The notes beneath the pieces were generated by a model. The model made no database searches. It was not told the origin of the DNA and worked only from the letters and a program-made list of their open reading frames with translations. This document shows, piece by piece, positions 8,132 to 16,978 of a stretch of 64,000 nucleotides of DNA; within the stretch, counting starts at the first letter, position 1, and each line of letters opens with the position of its first letter. The position numbers and the translations under genes are program-made. Location: positions 434,001 to 498,000 of the forward strand of contig NC_014315.1 of assembly GCF_000143085.1 (NCBI RefSeq), written 5' to 3'. The stretch comes from Nitrosococcus watsonii C-113 (GTDB lineage: Bacteria > Pseudomonadota > Gammaproteobacteria > Nitrosococcales > Nitrosococcaceae).

Positions 8132-8830
8132 TTACCAAGGAATTTCCTTGCCATCATAGGCGTAAAATCCTCCACTTTGCTGGGAAGTAAGTTGCTCAAT
8201 AACTCGGCGCATGCCTGCCACACTTTGCTGCGTAGTGATCAGCGCATTAGGTCCCCCCATATCGGTCTGTACCCAGCCTGGATGCAACGCTGCGGCAAGG
8301 ATACCTCGTGGCGCCAAATCAATGGAAAGACTTTTTACCACCATATTCAGGGCCGCTTTACTTGAGCGGTAAAGATAACAGCCACCGCTGGTATTATCAG
8401 CGATACTACCCATTTTACTACTGATGCAAATAATTTTTTTTTGCTGGCTTTGGGCAATTTGACTGGCGAATGTTTCTGCCATTTTCAGCGGTGCTGTCGT
8501 GTTCACGCAAAAGGCGCGCGACCATGCCTGGTAATCGGTAGCGCCGAAACCGCCTCTGAAAGTATCAGCATAGATGCCTGCATTGTTGACCAGCAAATCG
8601 ATTTCTTCTCCGGCGAGTTCCGCGGCTAGTCCCTCGATTTGATCAAAGTCAGCCACATCCAAGGCATGCAAACTGAGCGAACCGGGATGCTGCGCCGCGA
8701 GCTGCTTGAGTGCATCGGCCTTGCCAGGGTGGCGGCAGCAAGCAAATACTCGCCAGCCTGCTTCGGCATATTGCTTGCTAAATTCCAATCCAATACCCCG
8801 ATTAGTGCCGGTAATCAGTAGATTTGGCAT
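8132..8830 (-). CDS. short-chain dehydrogenase/reductase (CsgA/sniffer-type)
   Basis: A 232-residue SDR with TGTNRGIG at residues 7-14, NNAG near 86, the catalytic Ser in ICISSKMGSI and YRSSK (Tyr-x-x-x-Lys) near 153, then ALHPGWVQTDMGGPNA, which marks the CsgA/carbonyl-reductase-like subgroup. These are small NAD(P)-dependent carbonyl reductases of varied substrate. It lacks the long C-terminal extension of classical SDRs, ending with GGFYAYDGKEIPW. A GGAGGG-type ribosome site lies upstream of ATG 8830. It is not closely related to the SDR at 4596-5366, so the two are not a recent duplication. Confidence 0.88.
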   Translation of the reverse strand: MPNLLITGTNRGIGLEFSKQYAEAGWRVFACCRHPGKADALKQLAAQHPGSLSLHALDVADFDQIEGLAAELAGEEIDLLVNNAGIYADTFRGGFGATDYQAWSRAFCVNTTAPLKMAETFASQIAQSQQKKIICISSKMGSIADNTSGGCYLYRSSKAALNMVVKSLSIDLAPRGILAAALHPGWVQTDMGGPNALITTQQSVAGMRRVIEQLTSQQSGGFYAYDGKEIPW

Positions 8831-9003
8831 GTCATAGCCCTCCTAGAGATATTTAAGGATAAAATTATTTTATAGTATTTTCTATTTAGGCGGATACCGT
8901 GGTGAGGGTATTTGAAAGACCAAGTTGGCGGACGTTCCCTGTCTCGCGGATCACGAAGGCTACGAGGCAATGTCCTGTATAGGGTTTGCGACTGCTCAGG
9001 CTG

Positions 9004-12000
9004 TTACGAAAAGCTCGTATGCTGAGTGAGCATTTTTAGGATGACCAGCGCAAAGTCCCGGCTCTTGGTTTTGTTGTCCAGCACTTCCAGGGACAGCTTT
9101 TCGTGGTCGGTCATGGCGTCCAGTACGGTATCCAGCACCCGCTTGGGAAACAGACCGTGCATGACCTGGTCCACTGAATGGCTATTAACCTGGGCCATCA
9201 CATCCTCTTGGCGGCTGATACGCTGGGCGATACCGGTGAGAAATTGCAATTGGTCCTCATCACTGACCTCGGCACCAAAAATCTCATTCAGCGCCTCGAT
9301 GATTTCCGACAGGCGTTTCTTTTCCGGGTCGTGGGGCTGGCCGCTGCCGATATCGCTGCCGGGCTTGAGGGTGTATTCCGCGGCCTCCTCATTCAACCGC
9401 AACTGCTGTTCGGCTCGCTTGCTCAGGCGGTAGTGGGTCAGCTGCAGCTCACCGATATCTACCTCCTCCTGGAGGCGATCCACGCGCAGCAGCGGGTGCA
9501 GGTGCTTGGCGAACACACATAATTGTTCCAGCTCGCGGTCCTCATAGGGCACGATTTGCGAGAGGAACTCATAGAGGCGCACAAAGCTCTGCAGGTTCTT
9601 GCGGAACAGGTCCAGCCGGTCAATCTGCTCACCGGCTTCCTTGAGCGCGTGCTCGGCCTTCTTTAGGCCGGTATTATCACCATTGACCTCGGCGGTGCGT
9701 TTGAACCCCAGCGCCTGCTGGCGGGAGTCCAGGCTGAAGGCATAGCGCCTGGCGAAGCGCTCGCGGGCCGGTTGGCAGTGATAGCTGAGTTTGCTGGCCA
9801 CCGCCTTGGGATCGAAGAAGGCCAGCGCAAAGGCTTCAACCTCGTTCCAGTAATAAATGCCTTCCTCATCCAGCGTTCTCTGCAAGTCGTAGATGACCTG
9901 TGGATGGGTGACATCGGTCAGCTCGGCCCGGGTATAATAGGGCAAAAAAGCATCGAGAATATCCTGTGGCTCGTTGAAGAAGTCAAGGATAAAGGTCTGC
10001 TTGCCCTCGCCGAACTTCCTGTTCAAGCGCGACAAGGTCTGCACGCAGTCCACCCCTTGCAGCTTCTTGTCCACGTACATGGCGCACAGTTTTGGCTGGT
10101 CGAAGCCGGTCTGGTACTTGTTGGCGGCGATGAGTACGTTGAAATCGTGAGTGTCGAAAGCCTCGGCCAGGTCGCGGCCATGGAGGTCCGGGTTGAGCAG
10201 GCCGCTGGTTTCGGTGACTTCTTCCGGGATCACCTCATCAGGCAACACGCTGCCGGAAAACGCCACCAGCGGATGCACATCCCTGTAGCCCATCCGCCTG
10301 ACATAGCTCTTTACCGCCAACTGGTAGCGCACCGCCTCCTGGCGGCCACTGGTCACCACCATAGCCTTGGCTTGGCCGTTCAATAGATGGCGGATGTTGG
10401 CGCGGAAGTGTTCGACGATGACCTCGACCTTCTGGCTAATATTGTACGGATGCAGCCGCACCCAGCGCGCCAGCTTGATGCGCGCTTTCTTTGAGTCAAC
10501 CTCCTCATCCTCGCCTTCCGGGTGGGCGATCTTCCATGCGGTACTGTAGCTGAGGTAGTTCTGCAGCACATCAAGAATAAAACCCTCCTCGATGGCCTGG
10601 CGCATGGAATACAGATGAAAAGCCTCGGGCTTGTTGTCGGCGCTGGGCGGCACGCTCGGCTCCGGCGGGCGGCCAAACAGCTCCAGGGTCTTGGCCTTGG
10701 GCGTGGCGGTAAAAGCGTAGTAGCTGATGCGTTCATTGGGCTGGCGGGCCTGGACAGCGGCATCGAGCAGGTCTTCGGCGCTGATCTCTTTCGGCTCTTG
10801 ATGATCAGCGTCCACTTGTTCGGAACTCAAAATAGCCTTGAGCTTGCTGGCCGAGGAGCCAGTTTGCGAAGAGTGGGCCTCGTCGGCGATGACCGCATAG
10901 CGGCCACTGGCCAGGCTGGGGTATTTATCCAGCGCCTCGAACAGGGCCGGAAAGGTCTGAATGGTGACGATGATGATGCGGGTCTGTTCAGTCAGGGCCT
11001 CGGCCAATTGCTGGGACTTGCTCTGGTTGCCGATATCCCGGGTGATGGGTCGCACTACGCCGTGGGCGTGCTCGAACTGGTAGATAGTATTCTGTAACTG
11101 GCGGTCCAGCACCGTGCGGTCGGTTACCACGATCACCGAGTTGAACAGCTTCTGCCCCGCGTCGTCATACAGCGCGGCCAGTTGGTGCGCCGTCCAGGCG
11201 ATGGAGTTGGACTTGCCCGAGCCGGCGCTGTGCTGAATGAGGTAGCGCTTGCCTGGCCCTTCACTGCGGGTGGTTTCAATCAGCTGATTGACCACCTCCC
11301 ACTGGTGATAGCGGGGGAAGATCATGGTCTCTTTGGTGCTGAGCTGGCCGTCAAAGCCCTCAACGGTTTTCTTCTCCAGGTGCAGGAAGCGCCCCAGCAC
11401 CTTGAGCCAGGCAGCGGGCTGGAACAGCCGTTGCCATAGGTAACCGGTGGCGTACTGGCCGCCGTCCGCCGGCTGGGGATTACCGGCGCCGCCGTCTTCA
11501 CTTCCAAGGTTGAAGGGCAGGAAGCAGGTGTCCTTGCCGGCCAGCCGGGTGGTCATGGCCACTTCGTCCTGGCTCACGGCAAAATGCACCAGTGCCCCGC
11601 GCTTGAAGGTGAGCAAGGGCTCGGGTTTGCGGCTCAGCGGGTCTTTGACCGGGCGGTCATGGCGGTACTGGCGCTTGGCGTTTTCCACCGACTGCTTGAA
11701 CTGGCTTTTCAGTTCCAGGGTGGCGGTGGGCAGGCCGTTGACGAACAGCACCAGATCCAGCCGCGGATTGTAGCCGCCGCCCTGCCTCGTGGCATCGCGG
11801 GCATGGGGCGAGTAGGCCACCTCCGGCACCACCCGCAGACGGTTGCACTGGTAGCGCTTGAGCGTGTCCGGGTTCATGCTGTGGTCGGGCTTGAAGCTGC
11901 ACAACTCCACTTTTACCGCCGGTAGCTTGAAACCATGGCGCAGCACCTCCAGGGTGCCGTGCTGCTCCAGCTCGCGCACCAGCTTCTGCACCAGCACGCT

Positions 12001-12195
12001 TGCCGGGTTATTGGGGTTGGCCTTGGCGAACTTGTCCCAGCGCTCCGGCCAGGCATCCTTGAAGTAGCCCAGGAAATCCTCGGTATACAGGGCGGCGCGG
12101 CGGTCATAGCCCCTGGCCGTGCCCACCCGCCAGCCCTGGGCGGCGAGGGCGTTGATGATGTCCTGCTGGAATTGGGCTTCCTTGCTATCCGCCAT
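9004..12195 (-). CDS. hsdR: type I restriction enzyme R subunit
   Basis: The 1063-residue product is the restriction/translocation subunit. Its N-terminal nuclease domain shows RLDLVLFVNGLPTATLELKS near residues 145-165 (PD-(D/E)xK type). A superfamily 2 helicase motor follows: Walker A HSAGSGKSNS near 322, DEAH in ADEAHSSQTG near 438, motif III TATPK near 498, and ANKYQTGFDQP near 685 (motifs V/VI). The C-terminal helical part should bind the methylase core. It pumps DNA past the bound complex and cuts unmodified DNA. The ATG overlaps the hsdS stop by one base (TAATG), a coupled arrangement. GC looks higher than in core neighbours. Confidence 0.96.
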   Translation of the reverse strand: MADSKEAQFQQDIINALAAQGWRVGTARGYDRRAALYTEDFLGYFKDAWPERWDKFAKANPNNPASVLVQKLVRELEQHGTLEVLRHGFKLPAVKVELCSFKPDHSMNPDTLKRYQCNRLRVVPEVAYSPHARDATRQGGGYNPRLDLVLFVNGLPTATLELKSQFKQSVENAKRQYRHDRPVKDPLSRKPEPLLTFKRGALVHFAVSQDEVAMTTRLAGKDTCFLPFNLGSEDGGAGNPQPADGGQYATGYLWQRLFQPAAWLKVLGRFLHLEKKTVEGFDGQLSTKETMIFPRYHQWEVVNQLIETTRSEGPGKRYLIQHSAGSGKSNSIAWTAHQLAALYDDAGQKLFNSVIVVTDRTVLDRQLQNTIYQFEHAHGVVRPITRDIGNQSKSQQLAEALTEQTRIIIVTIQTFPALFEALDKYPSLASGRYAVIADEAHSSQTGSSASKLKAILSSEQVDADHQEPKEISAEDLLDAAVQARQPNERISYYAFTATPKAKTLELFGRPPEPSVPPSADNKPEAFHLYSMRQAIEEGFILDVLQNYLSYSTAWKIAHPEGEDEEVDSKKARIKLARWVRLHPYNISQKVEVIVEHFRANIRHLLNGQAKAMVVTSGRQEAVRYQLAVKSYVRRMGYRDVHPLVAFSGSVLPDEVIPEEVTETSGLLNPDLHGRDLAEAFDTHDFNVLIAANKYQTGFDQPKLCAMYVDKKLQGVDCVQTLSRLNRKFGEGKQTFILDFFNEPQDILDAFLPYYTRAELTDVTHPQVIYDLQRTLDEEGIYYWNEVEAFALAFFDPKAVASKLSYHCQPARERFARRYAFSLDSRQQALGFKRTAEVNGDNTGLKKAEHALKEAGEQIDRLDLFRKNLQSFVRLYEFLSQIVPYEDRELEQLCVFAKHLHPLLRVDRLQEEVDIGELQLTHYRLSKRAEQQLRLNEEAAEYTLKPGSDIGSGQPHDPEKKRLSEIIEALNEIFGAEVSDEDQLQFLTGIAQRISRQEDVMAQVNSHSVDQVMHGLFPKRVLDTVLDAMTDHEKLSLEVLDNKTKSRDFALVILKMLTQHTSFS

Positions 12196-13643
12196 TACAC
12201 GGTCTCGTTTTCCAATTCGGGAGATGGCACGCTGGCCGGTGGCTGCCAGCCCCGCACGTCAATTTTTCCGGTGACAGCAGCGGAGATTAGGGCGGAGCGG
12301 CGTTCTTGGAGCAATCTGATTCCAGAGCAAGCATCCAACATGAGGCAATCAAACTTATCTATTAGCGTTTCAATATACTCAAGAATCCTCCTTAACTCTT
12401 CAGCAGGAGGTATCGGAATACTTATTGACTCAATACCTTCGCTCGCGATATTTGGCTGATTTGTGATAGTTAAGTTATTCTTAAATTGGCTCAAAAACGA
12501 TTCTGATTGCGATGAGACAAGCAAGTAGCGAGACAATGCTTCATCATTAATACTGATGAACCCAACTCGCTGATTGATCAGAGGCCGTAAGTCCTTTTCT
12601 AGTCTCGCTATCTTGATGCCTCCTGAAATTACAGGGCGAGTCATTGCGAAAATTAAAGACCCTTTTGGTGCGATAAACTCACTATGTCTTACCGTAAAGC
12701 TTTCGGGGAGGTAAGATGCATCATTCCACTCAAAACCAAGATGCCCTACATTTGATATTTTAATGACCAAATGCCCCTCATCACTGAAGTCGGTGCTTTT
12801 AAAAGCAAAGCCACCGATAACGCGGCCATAATGCTTAATTTTTTTTACCTCCCAATGCGCAGGGACTTCCCCCAACCACTCCACGCCGGAGTCTTTCATT
12901 GGCACGGTGGGGTCCAGGCCCTTGGTGACGGCGTGGGAGATGACGGCCTGACGCTTCTCCTTGAGCAGTTCAATCAGACGCTGCTGCTCTGCAATCAGCG
13001 CGTCGATGCGAGCGGTTTCGTGGTCGAGAAAGCGGGCGATTTGGGTTTGTTCGTTTCTATCGGGTATAGCCACAGTGAAGCCATCGATCACTTCGCCAGG
13101 AACCCGCTTGAGACCGCCTGCACCGATCATAGATGCGGTGCAAATGCTCATAAAAACGCCTTCTTGCAAGCGGTAATACAGGAAACCCACATCAATTTTA
13201 AATGGCCTAATCACATTGATTTCGCTTGACCCAAAGCCGACCCCGTTTGTCAGCCCATCAGCTATGGCGATGTTTCCATTCTCGAAGCACGGCGTCACCT
13301 TTGCTTGTAAAACATCTCCATCTTCAAAATAGGTGTATCCAGTAATCACATCAGCAATGGTTCGCACTTCATCCAGCTGAATTGCGCCAGTTTTCAACTT
13401 TTCCATCGGTATAAAGCTGCACAGCTGGCCTTGATCGCCACGATAGTCTGATTTTTTTGGATTCAGCTCAGCGAAATATTTTAGAGAGGTAGTGGTCCAA
13501 TGCTCCGGCACCTCTCCCAGCCACTCCACACCCGAATCCTTGTACGCCGGATACCTCGGAAATTTACTCTGGCTACTCTTAGCCTCGCCCTGCCGGCCAA
13601 CCGCTGCGTACGTCTCCAGATTTTCTCCCGACATATCCGTCAT
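12195..13643 (-). CDS. hsdS: type I restriction enzyme specificity subunit
   Basis: The 482-residue subunit has the usual two half-sites. Each target-recognition domain is introduced by a near-identical module (YKDSGVEWLGEVPEHW near residue 35 and MKDSGVEWLGEVPAHW near 250) and closed by a coiled-coil spacer. The central spacer is RIDALIAEQQRLIELLKEKR and the distal one includes LQERRSALISAAVTGKIDV. The two recognition domains define the halves of a bipartite DNA target, which cannot be read from sequence. The domains are AT-richer than the conserved spacers, usual for exchangeable hsdS modules. The start overlaps the hsdM stop by 4 bases (ATGA). Both halves look intact. Confidence 0.95.
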   Translation of the reverse strand: MTDMSGENLETYAAVGRQGEAKSSQSKFPRYPAYKDSGVEWLGEVPEHWTTTSLKYFAELNPKKSDYRGDQGQLCSFIPMEKLKTGAIQLDEVRTIADVITGYTYFEDGDVLQAKVTPCFENGNIAIADGLTNGVGFGSSEINVIRPFKIDVGFLYYRLQEGVFMSICTASMIGAGGLKRVPGEVIDGFTVAIPDRNEQTQIARFLDHETARIDALIAEQQRLIELLKEKRQAVISHAVTKGLDPTVPMKDSGVEWLGEVPAHWEVKKIKHYGRVIGGFAFKSTDFSDEGHLVIKISNVGHLGFEWNDASYLPESFTVRHSEFIAPKGSLIFAMTRPVISGGIKIARLEKDLRPLINQRVGFISINDEALSRYLLVSSQSESFLSQFKNNLTITNQPNIASEGIESISIPIPPAEELRRILEYIETLIDKFDCLMLDACSGIRLLQERRSALISAAVTGKIDVRGWQPPASVPSPELENETV

Positions 13644-15628
13644 GCCGACAGTTCCTCAATCATCTGCTTGATGCGATCAGTGCAGGCTTTCAGGTCGCGG
13701 TCGATGGCTTCCAGTGGGCGTGGTGGCTGGAATACATAAAAGTGGCGGTTGAAGGGGATCTCGAAGCCGACGATGCCGACCTCGCCGTCCAGCGCATCAC
13801 GCTTGCTCTCGTTGATCCAGGCGTCGGGCACGTGGGGGATGACTTCGCGCTGGAAGTAGTCGTACACGGATTCACCCAGGGGCACGTTCTCGTTGTCCCG
13901 CAGGCCGGTGTCCGGCTCGGGCTTGCCCTTGGTTGTGCAGATATCCGCCTCGGGGTCGCGCTCGCCGAGGCCGTTCAATAGGGCCTTTTGCTCCGGGGTG
14001 CTGAGGCTGACGCCGTGGGCGGTCAGGGTCTTTTTCAGGAGCTTGGCGAACTGCTCGCGGTTGCGATACAGCGGGCTTGGGTCCATGGCCCCCAGGGCGT
14101 CGGCGAGTTGCTGGCGGGCGGTGTCATCCAGCTTCTGGATGGCTTTTTCCCGCAGCACGTTGTCAATGCGCGCGGCGCTGGCCTGGAAGTTGAGCCGCAG
14201 GGGGCGCTCGACGGTGATGCGGCGGTAGCCGAAGGCGTTGATGGGGAAGATTTTGCTCTGGGGGGTTTCCTCGAAGGCGCCATAGAGGCGTACCAGCTCG
14301 TTGATCTGCTCGGCGGTGACGTACTGGCGCTTGCTGCCCAGGGATTTGCGCATCTTGGCAAAGTGCTGGCTGCCGTCGATGAGCTGCACCTTGCCCCTGC
14401 GCTCGGCGGGCTTGTGGTTGGACAGTAGCCACACATAGGTGGCGATGCCGGTGTTGTAGAACATGTCGGTGGGCAGGGCGATGATGGCCTCGACCAGATC
14501 GTGCTGCAGCAGGTAGCGGCGGATCTCGGATTCGCCGGAGCCAGCGCCGCCGGTGAACAGGGGCGAGCCGTTCAAGATAATACCGATGCGCGAACCGCCG
14601 TCGCGAGGGTCGCGCATTTTGCTGACCAGGTGCAGTAGGAACAGCAATGAGCCGTCGGGCACCCGTGGCAGGCCGGGGCCGAAGCGGCCGTTGAAGCCCT
14701 TGTGCTTGTGCTCGCCGCTGATCTGCTTCTGGACCTTTTTCCATTCCACGCCGAAGGGTGGATTGGAGAGCATGAAGTCGAAGCGGTGTTCCGGGCCGGT
14801 TAGCTGGTCGTTGGACAGGGTGTTGCCCAGCTTGATATTGGCCACATCCTGGCCCTTGATTAGCATGTCGGCCTTGCAGATGGCGTAGGACTCGGGGTTG
14901 AGTTCCTGGCCGTGGAGGGATACCGAGACCTTTTCGCTGATGGACTGGATATATTCATCACCTTCGGAGAGAAAGCCGCCCGTGCCTGCGGTGGGATCAT
15001 AAATGGTGACGATGCGGTTGGGCGCCAGCTTGTCGTCCTGGCCGGTGATCACCAGCGAGGTGGTCAGGTGGACGATATCCCGCGGGGTGAAGTGCTCCCC
15101 GGCGGTTTCATTGGAGCTTTCAGCGAAGCGGCGTATCAACTCCTCGAAGATGATGCCCATGCCAAAATTGCTAATGCGCGCCGGGCTGAGATCGGTGGCG
15201 GCGAAGCGTTGCACCACCTGGTACAGCAGGTTGGCGCTGCTAAGCTGCTGGACGAAGTTCTCGAACTCGAAATGCTCAAAGATTTCGCAAGCGTCGGTGC
15301 TGAAAGACTGCGCGTAGCTCATCAGGTCGGCAGCGGTCTGGGTGTCGGACAGGGTGCCCAGGGTCAGCGGCGAAGCGTTGAAGAATTGCAGACCACTGGC
15401 GGCGCGCCGCAGCAGCATCTCACGCACATGGTCGGGCTTGTGCTGATGCACCGTCGCCTGCTGGACGACCTTGGCTTTGGTGGGTTCGAGCACGCACTCC
15501 ATGCGCCGCAGCAGGGTGAACGGCAGGATGATGCGGCCATACTGGGACTGCTTGAAGTCACCGCGCAGCAGATCGGCTATGGACCATAGGAAAGCAGCCG
15601 TCTGGGAATGATTCTCGGTGTTCACCAC
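13640..15628 (-). CDS. hsdM: type I restriction enzyme methylase subunit
   Basis: The 662-residue N6-adenine methyltransferase subunit has an N-terminal helical HsdM domain (TAAFLWSIADLLRG, ILPFTLLRRMECVLEP), the SAM-binding motif DPTAGTGGFLSEG near residue 214, and the catalytic NPPFGVEWKK near 289. The long C-terminal region (about 480-662) is typical of this large HsdM type and ends in a coiled coil for subunit contacts. It modifies host DNA and, with HsdS and HsdR, restricts foreign DNA. It is the first gene of the operon. Translation has to start at GTG 15628 or GTG 15625: an in-frame stop lies just upstream and no ATG fits. A transposon-type hairpin begins about 15 bases upstream. Confidence 0.95.
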   Translation of the reverse strand: MVNTENHSQTAAFLWSIADLLRGDFKQSQYGRIILPFTLLRRMECVLEPTKAKVVQQATVHQHKPDHVREMLLRRAASGLQFFNASPLTLGTLSDTQTAADLMSYAQSFSTDACEIFEHFEFENFVQQLSSANLLYQVVQRFAATDLSPARISNFGMGIIFEELIRRFAESSNETAGEHFTPRDIVHLTTSLVITGQDDKLAPNRIVTIYDPTAGTGGFLSEGDEYIQSISEKVSVSLHGQELNPESYAICKADMLIKGQDVANIKLGNTLSNDQLTGPEHRFDFMLSNPPFGVEWKKVQKQISGEHKHKGFNGRFGPGLPRVPDGSLLFLLHLVSKMRDPRDGGSRIGIILNGSPLFTGGAGSGESEIRRYLLQHDLVEAIIALPTDMFYNTGIATYVWLLSNHKPAERRGKVQLIDGSQHFAKMRKSLGSKRQYVTAEQINELVRLYGAFEETPQSKIFPINAFGYRRITVERPLRLNFQASAARIDNVLREKAIQKLDDTARQQLADALGAMDPSPLYRNREQFAKLLKKTLTAHGVSLSTPEQKALLNGLGERDPEADICTTKGKPEPDTGLRDNENVPLGESVYDYFQREVIPHVPDAWINESKRDALDGEVGIVGFEIPFNRHFYVFQPPRPLEAIDRDLKACTDRIKQMIEELSA

Positions 15629-15642
15629 ATCTTTCAGCGCGG

Positions 15643-15669
15643 AAGCCCTACCGTTTAGGGAGGGGAGGA
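15643..15669 (+). repeat. IS200/IS605-type end hairpin, copy 1
   Basis: The sequence AAGCCCTACCGTTTAGGG followed by AGGGGAGGA can fold as CCCT/AGGG and matches the form of subterminal hairpins often found beside TnpB-type genes of the IS200/IS605 family (AAGCCCC...TTTAGG...GGGGAGGA). No TnpA or TnpB frame lies nearby, so this would be an orphan end or a REP-like domesticated copy. It lies in the 5-prime leader of hsdM. Family assignment is from memory of the motif. Confidence 0.45.
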
Positions 15670-15830
15670 AACGCTGCCTCTTTGTGTTTTTAAATGTATT
15701 ATCTTCGTGACATGATAGATCAATTGGTCAGGCTAGCCAGGTGAGGATGGACCGAAACCGCAGCGAGTCATGGCGAAACTCCAAATTATCCACGGTAGGC
15801 TAGATATGGACTTTGGATCAGGAAAGATAA

Positions 15831-15870
15831 TTGACATCCTCCCCGCTTAAACCTAAAGGACGGGGCTTTA
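15831..15870 (-). repeat. IS200/IS605-type end hairpin, copy 2, opposite orientation
   Basis: On the minus strand the sequence reads AAAGCCCCGTCCTTTAGG, a few bases, then GCGGGGAGGATGTCAA, with CCCCG/CGGGG arms. This is the common form of IS200/IS605 right-end hairpins. It faces copy 1 (15643-15669) in inverted orientation, with about 160 bases between them that hold no gene. It lies about 40 bases beyond the 3-prime end of tRNA-Ala. It could also act as a weak terminator, but no T-tract follows. Confidence 0.5.
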
Positions 15871-15911
15871 CGCACTGTCCGGTAAGTCAATGTTTTCTTA
15901 GTAAAAAACAT

Positions 15912-15987
<76 letters not shown>

Positions 15988-16081
15988 AAAAGACACAGCA
16001 TAAATTTTACCCTGAAAAGGCCAGGGTGTCATCCTGTGGGATAAAGAAGACGAGGAGCCGTAAGTACTCCATCCTGGCAGT

Positions 16082-16564
16082 TCACACTCGCCCAAGGAGT
16101 GAACGGGAGGTCGATGCCGGGGACAGCAGATCGCCTTCAGGGCCATAGGCGGCAGATTTAAGCTCCTGCCCATTTAGTATTGCCAGGGTCCGCAGAGTAT
16201 GATGGCGGCTGCGATTCATTAAATTACCGTTGAATTGGTTTTGCTCACGGCATTGCCGTAGCCGTCCCTGCCATTGCTCCCAAAGCGTTGCAAGGGGGGA
16301 GTGCTTCTCAGCGGCGCAAGCTCTGATATGGGCTCTGATTTTTTCAGGAGCAGAAGGTAACCCCGATATTCTAAGCCGTTCCTCATGATCATGGAAAATA
16401 GCTTCTAGGCTCGTTATCGCTGCTTGCTTCTTTTCGGCCGCGCTCTCAATTGCTAGCGCCTGTTTTTGGCAGAGGGCAAGATATTCTTCTTGCAATGCTT
16501 GTCCGAGGCGTTCAAGGCCGTTTAGCTCCTCCTGCAGGAGCCCTCTCAGAACTTGCGTTGACAT
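16082..16564 (-). CDS. flgN: flagellar export chaperone FlgN
   Basis: The 160-residue helical protein matches FlgN, the cytoplasmic chaperone that delivers hook-filament junction proteins FlgK and FlgL to the flagellar export apparatus. The N-terminal half is a long coiled coil (LLQEELNGLERLGQALQEEY). The C-terminal half has the conserved FNGNLMNRSRHHTLRTLAIL and a tail YGPEGDLL, which is frequent in gammaproteobacterial FlgN. It is the last gene of flgA-flgM-flgN, a few bases after flgM. No hook or basal-body genes are in the window. Confidence 0.85.
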   Translation of the reverse strand: MSTQVLRGLLQEELNGLERLGQALQEEYLALCQKQALAIESAAEKKQAAITSLEAIFHDHEERLRISGLPSAPEKIRAHIRACAAEKHSPLATLWEQWQGRLRQCREQNQFNGNLMNRSRHHTLRTLAILNGQELKSAAYGPEGDLLSPASTSRSLLGRV

Positions 16565-16571
16565 ACAATTG

Positions 16572-16898
16572 CTATTTACTCAGATCTTTTTCCAGGGCAA
16601 TTAGCTTATCGGCAATACGCTCGGAATTAATTTGATAGCTGCCTTCTAGAATTGATTGCTTGATTCGTTCAACTTTTTGATTATCCACGACGGAAATACC
16701 AGCTAGGGATGCCTCCGTTTCTCTAAGCTGAGCAGCGGTGTTGGTCAAGGTAACTGTTTCCACTGCGGGCTGCCCCGTATGAGAATCTCCTGCCGACTTA
16801 GGATAGGAAGAGGTTGGGTTGGTCGTTGTTGATTCTGGCGATTTTTGCACAGAGGCTTTACTATTATAGCCAGATAGCCCATTGATTTCTGAGGACAT
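16572..16898 (-). CDS. flgM: anti-sigma-28 factor FlgM
   Basis: The conserved C-terminal sigma-binding region is clear: VVDNQKVERIKQSILEGSYQ then ERIADKLIALEKDL. The middle is Ser/Thr/Pro-rich and probably disordered, as in FlgM. It holds sigma-28 (FliA) inactive until the hook is complete and is then secreted. I start at ATG 16898 because AAGGAG lies nine bases upstream and the product begins SSEINGLSG like other FlgM (108 residues). An ATG at 16970 would add a basic 24-residue leader without a good ribosome site. It lies between flgA and flgN. Confidence 0.85.
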   Translation of the reverse strand: MSSEINGLSGYNSKASVQKSPESTTTNPTSSYPKSAGDSHTGQPAVETVTLTNTAAQLRETEASLAGISVVDNQKVERIKQSILEGSYQINSERIADKLIALEKDLSK

Positions 16899-16978
16899 TT
16901 CGGCTTTCTCCTTAGATGGTTTACCCATAGTTATCGGTGTTTTAGCGTTTAACTTTAAGTTGACTGGCATCCTGCCTA

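Noticed and set aside
8831-9003. Left attachment repeat of tRNA-Ala downstream of hsdR
   Set aside because: No copy of the tRNA 3-prime sequence is visible in this gap.
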